From: Lycocorax pyrrhopterus obiensis
Taxonomy: Eukaryota > Chordata > Aves > Passeriformes > Paradisaeidae
Reading direction: 5' to 3'
Assembly: GCA_014706295.1 (NCBI GenBank)
Contig: JACSVZ010000002.1
Coordinates: 50,618,717 to 50,682,716 of the forward strand
Length of the DNA: 64,000 nt
In this document: positions 42,658 through 55,472 of the stretch, piece after piece
Position numbering within the stretch: the stretch's first letter is position 1
Layout of the letters: every line of letters starts with the position of its first letter
Notes under the pieces: generated by a model
Databases searched by the model: none
What the model was told of the DNA's origin: nothing
The model's input: the letters and a program-made list of their open reading frames with translations, nothing else
Translations under genes and position numbers: made by a program

Positions 42658-45600
42658 TGTATTGCTAAAATAATACTTCCCTGTGAAAAAAGGAAGTACA
42701 GTGACTGCTATTGGCATTAACATTTTGATGATATAACTGTAAAGTTAGTTTTAAATATTAGCAATTCCAGACATTTTGTAACAGAATTACTGATTTATCT
42801 CAGTGAAATTCTTGCTGCCTGGAGGAAATATTTTAAAACACATTTTACCTTCAGCCATAGGAAGTTTAGAAACATGTATAGAAAGGAGAAAGGAAATTAA
42901 CTTCTAAATGAAAGCCAAAGGAATGAAAACATGTAGAGCTTAATGGCTTTAACCATTAAAGGTTTGGAAGAAATTATAACATAATGTTTAGAAATGATAC
43001 AAATAGTAATCCAAGTGTGCTTTTTTCCCCAAGACTAAAGAAACTAATTTATGGTGAATAGAATTTATTCAATTCCTGTGCAATTTCATCAGGAACACAT
43101 AACTCTTCAGAATGTCTGAAGTTTCTTATGACCTTTTCAGTTTGTTTTTATCTTGAAATTTTCACAGTATCCTGCACACACACAAAAAAATCATATCAGA
43201 ATGAAAAATAAGGGAAAAGGCTTTGTTGAATGCTGGAAAGAGCACCCCTTAAAGTGTCTATCCTCATATTTTTGATCCTCATTTTCTCCACCATTTGGTC
43301 TGCAGCCTGAAGGCACTTGATTCAGTCTCTGCTGTGTGCAGTATCTACAGCTGGCAGCTGTAAACTTGCAGCGACATTTCTTTGAGAATGGACAGGGAAT
43401 TAGATCTACTGAGAGATGTTGACCTGATTCAGCAAGAGCTGTTGTTTTCCTATGCATATGACCATGTTGTTACACTGTAAGACAAGACTGCATGCAAATA
43501 AATTGTTTTGCTGTGTATTTAAAAGCGGTGAACTTTAATGCATTATTGTCCTTCTTCCATTATGATACTTTAATAACTTCTTTCTAGTAAGATTTACTAC
43601 TGGACCAGTAATTTCAACAACTGGACAAACAATAAGTCTAAATTCTAGTTTCAGTTTACAGGAGCAAAGCATCTTTGGATCAATGGGAATTAAATATGTT
43701 AAAATCATTCTTTCATAATTTCATTTTATGACTGTTCAAACATATTTTCATATATCTGTCTGACTGAATGACTAGCTGTTTTTTTGTTCTTTCATTGCCC
43801 GTGTTGGAATAGACTCTCTCTACTACAATAACCTTTGCCTATCGTATCCATGCTGAGCCTTGAAATTCATTATCCTCACCTACAGTTTTAATCTTAAATA
43901 TTCAATATATACCAGTTGACTCAGAAGTACTGTACTACACTGCACACAGGCTACCTGAAACTGGCCAAAAACTCTCCAGGTGCAAGGTAATAATAAAAAA
44001 AATGGTCCTGGCTTCTCTCATCTTGTTGACAGAGAGCATTTCCCTTTCTACTGGCAGACAAGCACTTACGCAACTTTCAATATTTGGAAAGGCATGGCTC
44101 TACTGGAGCACAATATGAAGGGAAACCAGAACTCAGTACAGCACCTTTCTTATAATGAGTAAAGAACTGTGTAAGGACAAAGATAGGGAGGGATTTGATT
44201 TTGGTAATAACTAAGTTATTTTATGTCACTTTAAAATAATCATAATAATAAAATAATGAACCAATCAAACATAAATACCAGTCTTCCTACACAGTAGATT
44301 TGATTGCTTTGGGGGACAAAAAAAATTGCATTAAATGAAAGTACCAAATTTTCTCATGAAAGATCATGCAAAGGCCAAATATGCCCTAAGAAGATAATTA
44401 TTTATTATCACTATTTACTAATTACTTCAGTTATGCTAATTGCACTGCAGCTGTCTTGTAGATAAGCACTTGGAAACAACTCCCATACTTTTACGGTTGT
44501 ATTTTAGTTGATGCAGCAATTTTCAGCCATGGGTAGCAAGAACAAAAAAATAATATTATCAGTCCTGCATAAGTGGGGAACCAAATCAAAGATATGTGAA
44601 AGAACTTGTTTAAAGTCAAACATTAGATGGTTAGAGCAGGACTTGAAGAAACACCCACTTGCTTTAATTCTCAGGCAATAAATACAATTTCAGATAGATG
44701 TTACCTCCCATCCAGCCAGCTCTCTTACAATAACTACTTAGCTGCCTGGAAAGAAGGAAGGAACAGGAGCAGTGACTCATTGAAGGTCTGTTGATTCATC
44801 TCATGAGAGTTACTAATGCTTAAAAAAAATACAGCAGCAATATCTCCTGGTCTCTTTTGTGACAGATGATTCACACAAAAGGAACTGTAGTCAGTGCACT
44901 GAGTGGAAAAGGGGAGGAGATGTGTGTTCTCCTGTCTGTAGTGGGTTATAATACACTTCATTATATCCTTTTAACTGCAGCACTTTACCATGAAACTGAA
45001 TTGGTCCTATGCACCAGAAGGCAGCACAACAAGGGGGAAGCAGAGACATCAGAACAGAGCTCTCCCATGCAGCATATAAAGGGTTTTGTGTAACTGGTAG
45101 TTATTTTTTGTTGGATGAAAGGCAACATAAAAGCAGGTGGTAATGTTTATGAAATCAGATTTTGTCTGAGCATGGTAAAACATCAGAGAGGTTTTTGGAG
45201 AGGAGAGAGTGGCTTATTTTACTATGAAAAATAGCTCTGAATTTGGCACAGCTCTGAAGCTGCTGAGCAATGTGTCTAAGTGCTTACAAGCAGACACAAG
45301 GATATCAACACCCTTCTTGAATATGTCACATTTGAATGTAATGAAAATCAGTCAAAACTGTAAATTGCGCATCACAGTAAAAGTGGTAAGAGTCTGGTGC
45401 AGGTTTGAATACTAGACATCCAGACTGTCACTCTTCTGTGATGTGCTTTTATGAAAACACATTCCCTGTGTCCTTTTCTTCCTCTTCTGTGGTGCTTTCC
45501 TTATTCTGTAATTGGTTTATTAGCTGTAGGTTCTGCTGTGGACTGGGGCAAAGACTTGTAAAGGTGTTTAGGTGCCTGGGTGGTAGCTACTGAAAAACTT

Positions 45601-45901
45601 CTCCATCAGAGCAGGGGCTCATGATGATATGAATTTATTGATTTTTCTGCCGGCTGTATAAGGTTTTTCATTTGTAGTGCCTCTTTTATAAGCAATTTTT
45701 CACGGCTATTTATTTCTCTGTGGCTGTCCAGGGTCACCATCAGGGTAAGGACTCTGTTGCACTATGCACTTTACTACCACAATAAAACAGGGCCATCCAA
45801 AAATATGACTCAATTTTGGTTTTAGTGTAGTAACGCTGTATATGAAAAGGGTGTGTGTGAGGGGGCAGGGTGGCTGGACCCAGCTAACTGTGTCCCAGCT
45901 A

Positions 45902-45928
45902 ACTCAAACTTTTATCAAAAGTTTGAGT
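45902..45928. repeat. 12-bp-arm perfect hairpin with 3-base loop
   Basis: Arms actcaaactttt (45902-45913) and aaaagtttgagt (45917-45928) are exact reverse complements around the loop atc. Just before it, cccagctaact occurs twice 15 bases apart (45879-45889 and 45894-45904). There is no following T-run on the minus strand that would mark a transcription end signal, and this is a eukaryotic intron. Confidence 0.85.
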
Positions 45929-47639
45929 CAAAGATTTTCTGCGCTGGAATATATACTTGTAATAATTTATAGTTGCCAAAATCCAGGGTAGATTTCCCAA
46001 GGTGGAAGAAGATATCTTTGGTATTGTTTGCTTTTTATCCTGCAGCAGGAAAAAGTATCTACTAAAAATGCAAACCAGAAGTATCATGAAGTGGTACAAG
46101 AGTGGGAAACAGAACTGACTTGTGGGAGGTAAAAATATGTCCTCAGACTTCATGGTAATTAGAGGTAGAAAACTTGCTGCAGTATGTGAGTGACGGACCT
46201 GCCTGGTTTAGCCACCTTTTGTGAACAATTTTGCTTGAGTATGCATGAGTCCCAGGAAACGTAAAGCCAACAGGAGACCTGTTCCTGTTTCCTGCTGTAG
46301 CAGTGGAAAACATAAAAGGGTGAGTGAGAGGATTTATGTATTTATAAAGCATTTGTTCCTAAGATATCGTACTAGTAGAGAGCTGTCTGCAGTGCATGAT
46401 TTGAGACAAAAAGCTCTATTTTAAAAACAAAGTCAAGACATTTAGATCAAGAGGATATAAAAAGTCTAAAATATGAAAAATAGTGTTATGGCAGCCTTGT
46501 GATAGTAACTGCCTTCATGCTCTTAAAAATAGATTACAGTTTTATTAACTTTTAAACAAAATTTTACATAAGTTTTCCTTTCCTTTTAAAGCATAAGAAA
46601 TTATATGTGTGCAAAGCTTCTAAACCAAAAGCTGTGAGCAAAAATATTAATTTTCCTTGTCCTCAGAACAACTGTAGCTAGGCAAGATAGAAAGAAAGAG
46701 CCCAAACTTAACATGATTTGAAAATGAATTAATTTCCATAATGATTTAAACTGATGTTTTTTTAAACTACCATTTGAACCACAATGAAATTCTGCAAAGC
46801 ATTAGGAAAATCTGTGGCCGAAACTCTATACAAACATCTAGCATCTACCTACAAACACGTAGGGAGAAAATAATTATATTTACTTGAATCAGTCTGTTGA
46901 CATAATTTGAATTAATCATCTGCATAAATGTTTTAAGCACCATGGATACAATTTTATTATTATTAAAAACACCTCCACTTTCATTAAATCTAATAGTCTA
47001 GTCACAGAAAATCTTTTTCTACTTTAAAACTGAATTGCCTTGGCAAAACCAATAAAGACTGATTTAGACTTTCAATAGACTGAACAATTGCCAACACTTT
47101 ATCTAAGAAGTTCAACTTAAAGAAAAAAAGTAGTTTTCAGAGTACCAAGATTCTGTTTATCCACTAAGAAGAATGATTCTCAAAAATATCTAAATAATTT
47201 AGGACCAGAGGACCTATTGGATTCAGGCCACATAGCCTCAGGAAACAATGAAGCTTGGTTGGACACTCTCAGATTTCGTCCCTCAGAGCACTTCAATTTA
47301 TGGCATGATGTTGATGTTTTGGATTAAAGATAAGTGTGACAGTGACAAAAGACAGTCAGGTCTTCATGTGTGTCCTCCCCCTCCCCTCCTTTCTGGTGGG
47401 CAAAGAGGTTTGTCCTAAGATGAGAACACCGTGTGGAAATTGCAGGAGGAATTGTCTGGATGCTCTCATAATTGACGTATCCTGGAGATGGGGAAGCTGA
47501 AATATTTGTGATTGGCTTTGGTACACATCAGCCTGCATAAGGGTATAAAATGACAAGAGTTTTTTGGTGACTTTTTACTTCAAACTACAGGAAATGACAA
47601 AGAATATGTAAACTAATGGAATTGCCATAACTTTAGTGA

Positions 47640-48620
47640 CTTAGTGACCAGATTATACCCTGCAGTCGATCAAGGTAAGACTGCATGTAAAATCAGCAAG
47701 TGAAATAGACATCATTGACTAATGTGAGGCAGAACAACAAACAATACGAAAGCATATAATGGATTTACCAAAGTCAACACAATGGATATCCTTCTTTGAT
47801 CAAAAAAACCCTCTGATTTTTGGAAGAAGAGAATTGTTATAGATTCAGCATTTTTGATTTTCTTCCAAAAAGAGCCGACATGGAAAAATTGCAGAGATTG
47901 TTGATGAGATGGATGAAGTACGGGTCATCAGAAAATTAGAGGATCTCTAATTCGGTTTGGGTCAAGTCATATTTAGTATTATAATGAATGCCTTTGCACA
48001 AGAAGTCAGCATATGTCTATTTTTTTTTTTTTTTTGCCAGTAACACAAGGTTGGAGAGGTCAGAAAATAATACATAACAAACAGTATCCCAGTATAATCA
48101 GCCAAAAATTCCTAGGACAAGTGGGCAGCATAAGAATTAATGTCATTGTAGAGGGCACTGGTAAACCGTTATCAGAATCAATGTGGATAGTTTTGATTAC
48201 CTGTGTTTAAGAAAGAAGAATTCAAGGTGCAATGAGTAGGCAGAGCCTTATTAGCATAACCAGAGAACAGAACAAGAGAAAATATCTTATGAGAAGAGAT
48301 TATGTGAGTTTGTCTTGCTTAACATAGCAATTAAAAGCTGAGAGAAGATATGATTGCACCATAAATATACAAGGGGAGAGTAAATACTAGGAGGTGAAAA
48401 CAATTAGTTCAGCCAAAGAACAATACTGAAACAAGAATGCATGGCTATAAAGAAAAGATGCAAATCGAACTGTTAGGAATTAGAAGACGCCTGAAAAACA
48501 GAGATGTGAATCTGAAACAGTTGTCCAGTTGGCAAAGATTCAAACTATTTTCAATAGAGAGTTGCATAAATTTAGGGAGCTAGACACAGGTTATGCATTG
48601 TGGCTGTCTGTGACTGTGAG
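47640..48620 (+). mobile_element. Probable ancient CR1-like LINE relic
   Basis: Scattered similarity, in order on the + strand, to older amniote CR1 elements: ggatttaccaaagtcaac, ccttctttgatc, a stretch around gagggcactggtaaacc (48150-48170), gctgagagaagatatgattg (about 48335-48355) and ttgcataaatttagggagc (about 48560). A poly-T run at 48020-48036 interrupts it. It is much more diverged than the other CR1 copies here, and the boundaries are rough. Confidence 0.4.
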
Positions 48621-51600
48621 GATCTAAATTCGAGGACCCAGGAGGTTTGTTTCTGTCATATGCCTATAACATCTGGCAATTTTGTGCAGCATAGTAAATA
48701 TTTACTGTCTGCAGAAAAATGATTAGCACACATGAAGATGGTAACAAAGCCTCTGCAGTGTCAGCATGTAACAGGAAGTAGACTGGAAACAAGGACAAAG
48801 ACCTGGGATGAACTACCGGGTGGCAGTGCCAGCAATGGTTTGCCATGTGCTGCATGTTTTTAGGGCAAAGCAAAGGCAGGGACAGCTATGTTCTTTGAAT
48901 GCCAACTGGTTCCCACCTTGAACTTTGTGTGAGCTGTAACTGATTTATAAGACACTGCACATAAAATGACTTTTAAAGTGGCATTCATGGCAATGAGAGA
49001 GGCGTCCAATCACCCTTGAAAGGAGAGGGGTAATGCTGAGAGGATGCACTGTGTAGTGAAAGATCATGAATGCCATACTGACATTGAGGGACACCAAAGT
49101 AAAGCAACCTGTAACTATAGTCTCACAGAGTCCAAGCCAGTTACAGAAGAGTTACTGATGGCCTTAATTTCCCCACGGCCCCGTGCCTAAGACTTTCTAC
49201 TGGTCAGTTTTTGCCCATTCCCCAGCCAGAATGTTTATTTGCTGCCTTCGGCTTGCTCCCATGTGACACCCATCCCCATCTGCTAATTTGGAATAAGGTA
49301 GAGGTGGAACTGGTCTTCTCAGACAAGTCATCAATTGCTATGTTTGAATATCAGGCATTTCTGCGTCACCTGCCTCATCTGAAACAGAATCTTGTCTTTC
49401 AAAGAATGGTGCTTGCACTTCTTCAGACCAGGTTTTCTTTTTGTTTGTTTGAAGCTTTCATATTGTCCTGGAGTAGGAAGAGAATTTGTAAGCACTGCTG
49501 TAAAAACCTTTGGGTCGTAAATTTCCCTGAAGAAATGTAATGTTTTTCCATTTAATTTAATAATTTCTTGTGGGCTTCTGAGATGAAGAGATTCCTCAGT
49601 GTCCTATGCATTCTTTGACATGTGGCTAATGCAACATGCTTTCCTAAGGGGATGTTTTACAGAAAAGTGACCTTCTGCTAGGAAAACAAAATAACAGCTC
49701 AATTAAAAGAAAAACGAAGGTCACACCAGTTTCCCTACTGAGGTGAAAAACCAAGCAGTAGAAAACGTAAGCTGTATTTACTTTAATATATGGGACTTTG
49801 AGCATCATGTGGAAAACTCATTCATATGGTAGAACTGCATTTTAGGATGCCTCTGGAGAAAGATGTGATGGAGTTATTAAAATTTGTAAGAAAATATATT
49901 AATCAGTCATGTGTTAGAGCATTCAGTCTGGAGGAATGAACACTGTCTGGGCAGACGCAAGCAGCCATGGGAATCATGGTCCCTAGTCTGTCACTGTTTC
50001 TTGTCTGATTCTAGAGGAGTTCCTTATGTCTCAACTAACTAGCGTAGAAACAGCTGAGCACCAGAAGCAGCATGGGACTTTCCATGTGCAAATGTCAGGT
50101 GTTAGAGTGCTGTGAGTATCCCCTGCCCACAGAGCGAGTACGCCCAACTTGAAGCCATGCCACTGCTCTCATTAGCAAGCTACTCCATATGATCCCTTTC
50201 ACAGCTGCCAAGCTCAGTGATCACTCCTTGGGGAGGCTCTCAGGGCACTTTTAAGGGTTATCAGCCAAGTGACATCCCTGAATGCAGTGGTTATAAATGT
50301 TCCTAGCATTTTACAAAAAATATTAAGAAAGATCTTTCCTCTCTTACATGTTAATGCCAGGATCAAACACAAGCTGACCTTTATCTCTAAGCCTCTTTTT
50401 TTTTTTTTTCTGTTGCTAAAGTGACTTGCTGTTTACTTCAGAACAGTAACAGTGAGACACAATTCATTAGGGTCTGTGAATTGCTTGGAGGTGCTGGGTG
50501 AGAGGAGTTACAGAAGTGAGTAGAATGTCTTTTTCATTAGATTTTTATGACAGTGTCATTGAGAGAGTTTTCTGGAAACAGTGATGGTAGATGCTTCTTC
50601 CCAAATTACCACAAATACGCCCCCTTCAAAATTTGCTTTCAGCAATACATCTTTTCCAAAACTTGGGATATCTCTCAAACAAAAAATTCAAATATGATCT
50701 ATTTGACAAACACCTCAAGTATGAAGTAGCTTCATTTTCATAGTCATAACTCTAAAGTCCTCAAGTCCATATTTCATAGATGTACAAAACCATGTAGGAA
50801 AGCTCTAAAAGAGAAAGAATCCTCTCTTTCTCACTCTAAAAACCAGTTTTAATTTTAAAAACGTCTGGAAATTTTGACCAGATACGAATGGTTTCTGGAA
50901 GACCTTCCTTACAGAAAAATTAATACCTTATTCAACTACCACCTTTCTAAGCAATCCTAGCCATCGTCAGCTGACCAGCCAGCTATGAAAATAATGGGGT
51001 TCTGTAGATTTACTGGTGTATGCAAAAATTGAGGCTTTAGGTAATTCGACATCTCTGTCAGCTGCTCCATGAATGGTGACAAGTACAAGCCTGCCAGAGG
51101 AGTTGCTTGGTAAATGGAATAGCTGAAGACTTCAGCCACATTCATAGTAGCATTTTATCCCTGTTTTTTTCTTGACAGCCTTCCTTGTCAGCTGTTTGGA
51201 AAAGCTGTTTCTGAAATCAGAGAAACATGGTCTTCCTTTCCTTCCTGTGTCCCCCCCTCCTCAGAGATGGCAATATGGAGCTTTGCTGAAGGCACATGAA
51301 GTTACTCTTCAAGATACTGCAAATGTCACCTCTTTTTAATATGAATCTGGACAGTTAGAAAATCTGGGCAAGTAGACACTAAGACAACATGAGACTTATT
51401 AGACTCAAAGACAGCATGCCAGTAAAATAATTTTATGAGTGTTCCTAGTAACAACTTTTGTGCTCAGAATAAAACATGCAAACTCCTTTCCAAAGACTTG
51501 AAGCTAAGAATTTTAATAGACTGAATGATTTGTTTCTCCAATGCATTCAGTAAGTGCAGCAAGCTGATTAAAATACTGGATACTGTAGAACCTTTCAGCT

Positions 51601-54182
51601 CCTGGTCTATAGAGCTAAGCTTATACATCACTAACCATATATTATAGGTACACACAGATATTTTACACATAAGGGAAAAAGAATATAGAATTTGTACTTG
51701 CAGGACACTGATTTTAACATTTTCCTCTTGGAATGGTAAAAAGTAAAGAAATCAAGAAGACGCTTTGTAGGAAGTCATCCTTCTCCAATGAGAACTGTAC
51801 ATGTATGAGAAGGCAATGAACAGACAAAAACAATCCACTGGGTGAAGAACAACAGCTTTCAATAAATATGTGGTGATGGCCATTACGTAAAAAACCTTTA
51901 ATACAAAATAGCTGTTCTATTAGAGAATGTGATGGTCTAGCTAAAAAGCAGCTTGCCATAGGAAAGCTTCTTCAGTTTGGGGATAATTCTGTAATTACCT
52001 TACCGACTTAAATTTATGTTCCTGTTAAGAAACAAATTCACATATTAATTTTACAGGATTTCTGTAAAGGGGAAACAGACTTTTAAGAAGCAGCAGGGTT
52101 GACTGTAGAGCCGTGTAAGGTACTTCTGAAATTCTGAAACTTAACTTTTCATTTAAATGAATTCCAGAAAATCACAAGTGCAGACTAGAACAAAATAACC
52201 CTAAAAAAATATGTAAAACAAACATTCATTAATAAATATGTAATTCAGAAGAGAGGGTGAGTTTCTCTTCGTTGCTAAACCCACAGTATTCAACACTTTT
52301 TCAGCTGTGACCTGTAGAACACTTAAGTCATAGAAAGTCCTTTTCCTGGGGCTCTGAAAATTTCAAGCAGTAGTTTCCACAGAGAAAGGGTAGAGTGAAT
52401 GCAATAATATTGAATGATCTGCTTTGTACTTTTTAGCAAATACAGTCTGCATAGTTCTTACAGTTATTTTACATCTTTTCTTCCAGATGACATTTCAACT
52501 TCTTCCACCAACAATTTATAATCTAAAGTTTAGATTCAGGGACATGAGGCAGAGGTTGAATTTATGCATATGCCAGGTCACAGCAAAGTCAGCGGATCTC
52601 AAGCACAGGTTTAAAATTAAAGTCCTTTTTAATGATACTCTGAGCACACTGCCACTTACTTTCTTGAACTCATACATCTATTCAGAGAGCCACTGCAGCA
52701 TGATTATTATTTACCCTGAACCAAGTTAAAAATAATTTTTTTGCTGTCAAGTCACCTTTATACACTGATATTGTCACTTTTTTTAGCTAAGTGAACAACA
52801 GCATGGTTGGTCTGAATGCAGTGGCTGAGAACACCTTCCATAAAGTAGAAGAGCAAGAAGCTCTGAAGATGCCCACCTCAGCTGACTGAAAGTACTACTT
52901 AAATTCAAAGGGAAATTAGAAAGAACTGCTACTTTATTATTAAAAGGCTTTGCCCCTTGGTAAAGCAAATAAGACTATTCCCTGTGACTCAATAGGAGCT
53001 ATTTTGATTTGCACAAGTTGCAGATTAGAGAAATTGCATTAAGCAACGTGAACAATATTTGTTGTAGAAAGAAAATAAAAAAAGGCACCCAAATGGAACT
53101 TGGCATTTTATTTTCCTGGAGGGAAAAATTTAAATGCATTTTAAAGGAGCCTCTTGGTGGTTTCTAAATTTCTACATTCTGATTTGTGTGTTTAAACTCA
53201 GGAAAGTGTTGAAAATGGCTATTTGTTTAAAAATTAGATGTGTGTATGTAAACCACAATGAATCTGCATACAAAAAATAGATTATTTAGGGTCCACCAGC
53301 CAATTGCTTCTCTTTCAACATTGATGACTCGCCGACTTTTGTGTATCAACATTTAGAGCTGGGTCCTTGGCATCTGTGAGTAGCTCCTGCAGCAAAAGGA
53401 AGCCCACATGCTTTCCCAGTGCCCCAGTGCTGGAGAGCAGGGAGGCTGTAATGTGTTGCTAGAGGCTGTAATAACAACCACACATCTCACAGAGGGCCTC
53501 TCGCTGCTCCCATTCATGGCACGGTCAAGGGAGAACAAAGGAGACATAAAACATGTTTCTCACTAATTCAGCTGCTTCAATTCCGCTAAGCAGAATTCAG
53601 GTGCGGCTGAGGATTTCAGCACCTTCCTTGGAAAGTTTGCCCCTGGGCCATTAAAAATGGTTTAAATAATAAAATTGACTTGCCTCTTTGTATCATTATA
53701 CCCTCTTTCTCAGATCAGCGATTTTATTAACAGATAATTCTGATAAAGATTTATTTTTATGGGAATTTTTATGGCTTTTAAATATCATATGCAAGTTTTC
53801 AGCTCTTTGGCTCCTTGCAGTGCTGATTAGGATGGTCTCTTTTTTTTCTTTCTTTCCCCTGTTTCCAAAGCAACCATGAAGGAAAATAGAAAAGCACACA
53901 AAGCTGAAGACATAAATTTTAAAGAAATAATTCTGACATGCAATTTTGAAAACCCTTTTCAGGTCAGTGTCATTTTTGTAATTGATGTTACCAGTTCTAT
54001 TCTTCTTTGTATTTTCCCCTCAATAAACAATCCAAATATACTTCAAGCACTCCTCTCACAAAAGGCAATTTGAAAATATGTCAAGCAGCTTGATTTGGGA
54101 GTTTTTCCAGGATTTAGAGAGCTTACACATTTTACTCAATGGTACACATTTCTTGAAAGCTACTCAACATAAACCCAATTCA

Positions 54183-54530
<348 letters not shown>

Positions 54531-55099
54531 CTACCTCCTTTTTTGTTTTTCTGAGCATGGTGTTCAGATTTCAGAAGATAGAGCATGTTAATGGTAAATT
54601 TATCTCCAAGCTCTGAATTTATCATATCCAGTCATACTCAAATGTGTTGTTATTATATGTTTAGTATAGTAACACTGAACTCATGGGAGATCAGATACAG
54701 GGGCAAAACACTAATTTGGTGTCTGCCTCGCCTCAGGCACACGTTTTGCTTTCATATTTTGCTTCACATGTGACTTACCTATCTTCAAAATTATTCTACA
54801 CAGCTACACCCCTTCCTTCTGAAAATGTAGCCACGTCTATTAGAAGTCTTTTAATATACATCACAGGAAAAATCCAGTAAATGAAGCTAACAATACAGAC
54901 ACAATTAACATATGCACCTAATAGTCCCCTAGTACATTCCCCCTGGAGAAATATAATAATTAATAACATCCATGAGCTATTACGGTATTTTAGCTAGAAT
55001 GACATCCAAATTCAGTGCAAGGTAGCATTACAATGCAAAAATAAGTCATAAGACATAAGAGCAGGTAAGATTTTCTTAATAAGAACATCATAAGATTGA

Positions 55100-55472
55100 T
55101 AAGAGAAGGCTTTGGGGTGACTTAATTGCTGTCTTCCAGTACCTGAAGGGAGGTACAAGAATGGTGGAAAGGGACTTCTTACAAGGGCATTCAGTAACAG
55201 GACAAGGAGGAATGGCTTCAAACTGATAGACAGTAGGTGTAGATTAGATATTAGAAAGAAATTCTTTACTGTGAGGGTGGTGAGGCACTGAAACAGGTTG
55301 CCCACAGAAGCCATGGATGCCCCACCCCTGGAAGTGTTCAAGGCCAGTCTGAATGGGGTTCTGAACAACCTTGTCTAGTGGAAGGTGTCCTTGTCCACAG
55401 CAGGGATGTTGGAATCAGATGATCTTTAAAGTCTCTTCCAACCCAGGCCATGCTATAATGATTCTATGACAA
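55100..55472 (+). mobile_element. CR1 LINE 3' end, well preserved
   Basis: A 5'-truncated CR1 in sense on the + strand. It reads cttccagtacctgaaggg, then a segment ending gattagatattagaaag, then ttctttactgtgagggtggt, gaaacaggttgcccacagaa, ccctggaagtgttcaaggcc and gtctagtggaaggtgtcc, and finally gatgatctttaaagtctc with the tail attctatgac. It covers the last reverse transcriptase codons and the 3' UTR. It is closer to consensus (as remembered) than the other copies, so probably younger. It is antisense to the host gene. Confidence 0.9.
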
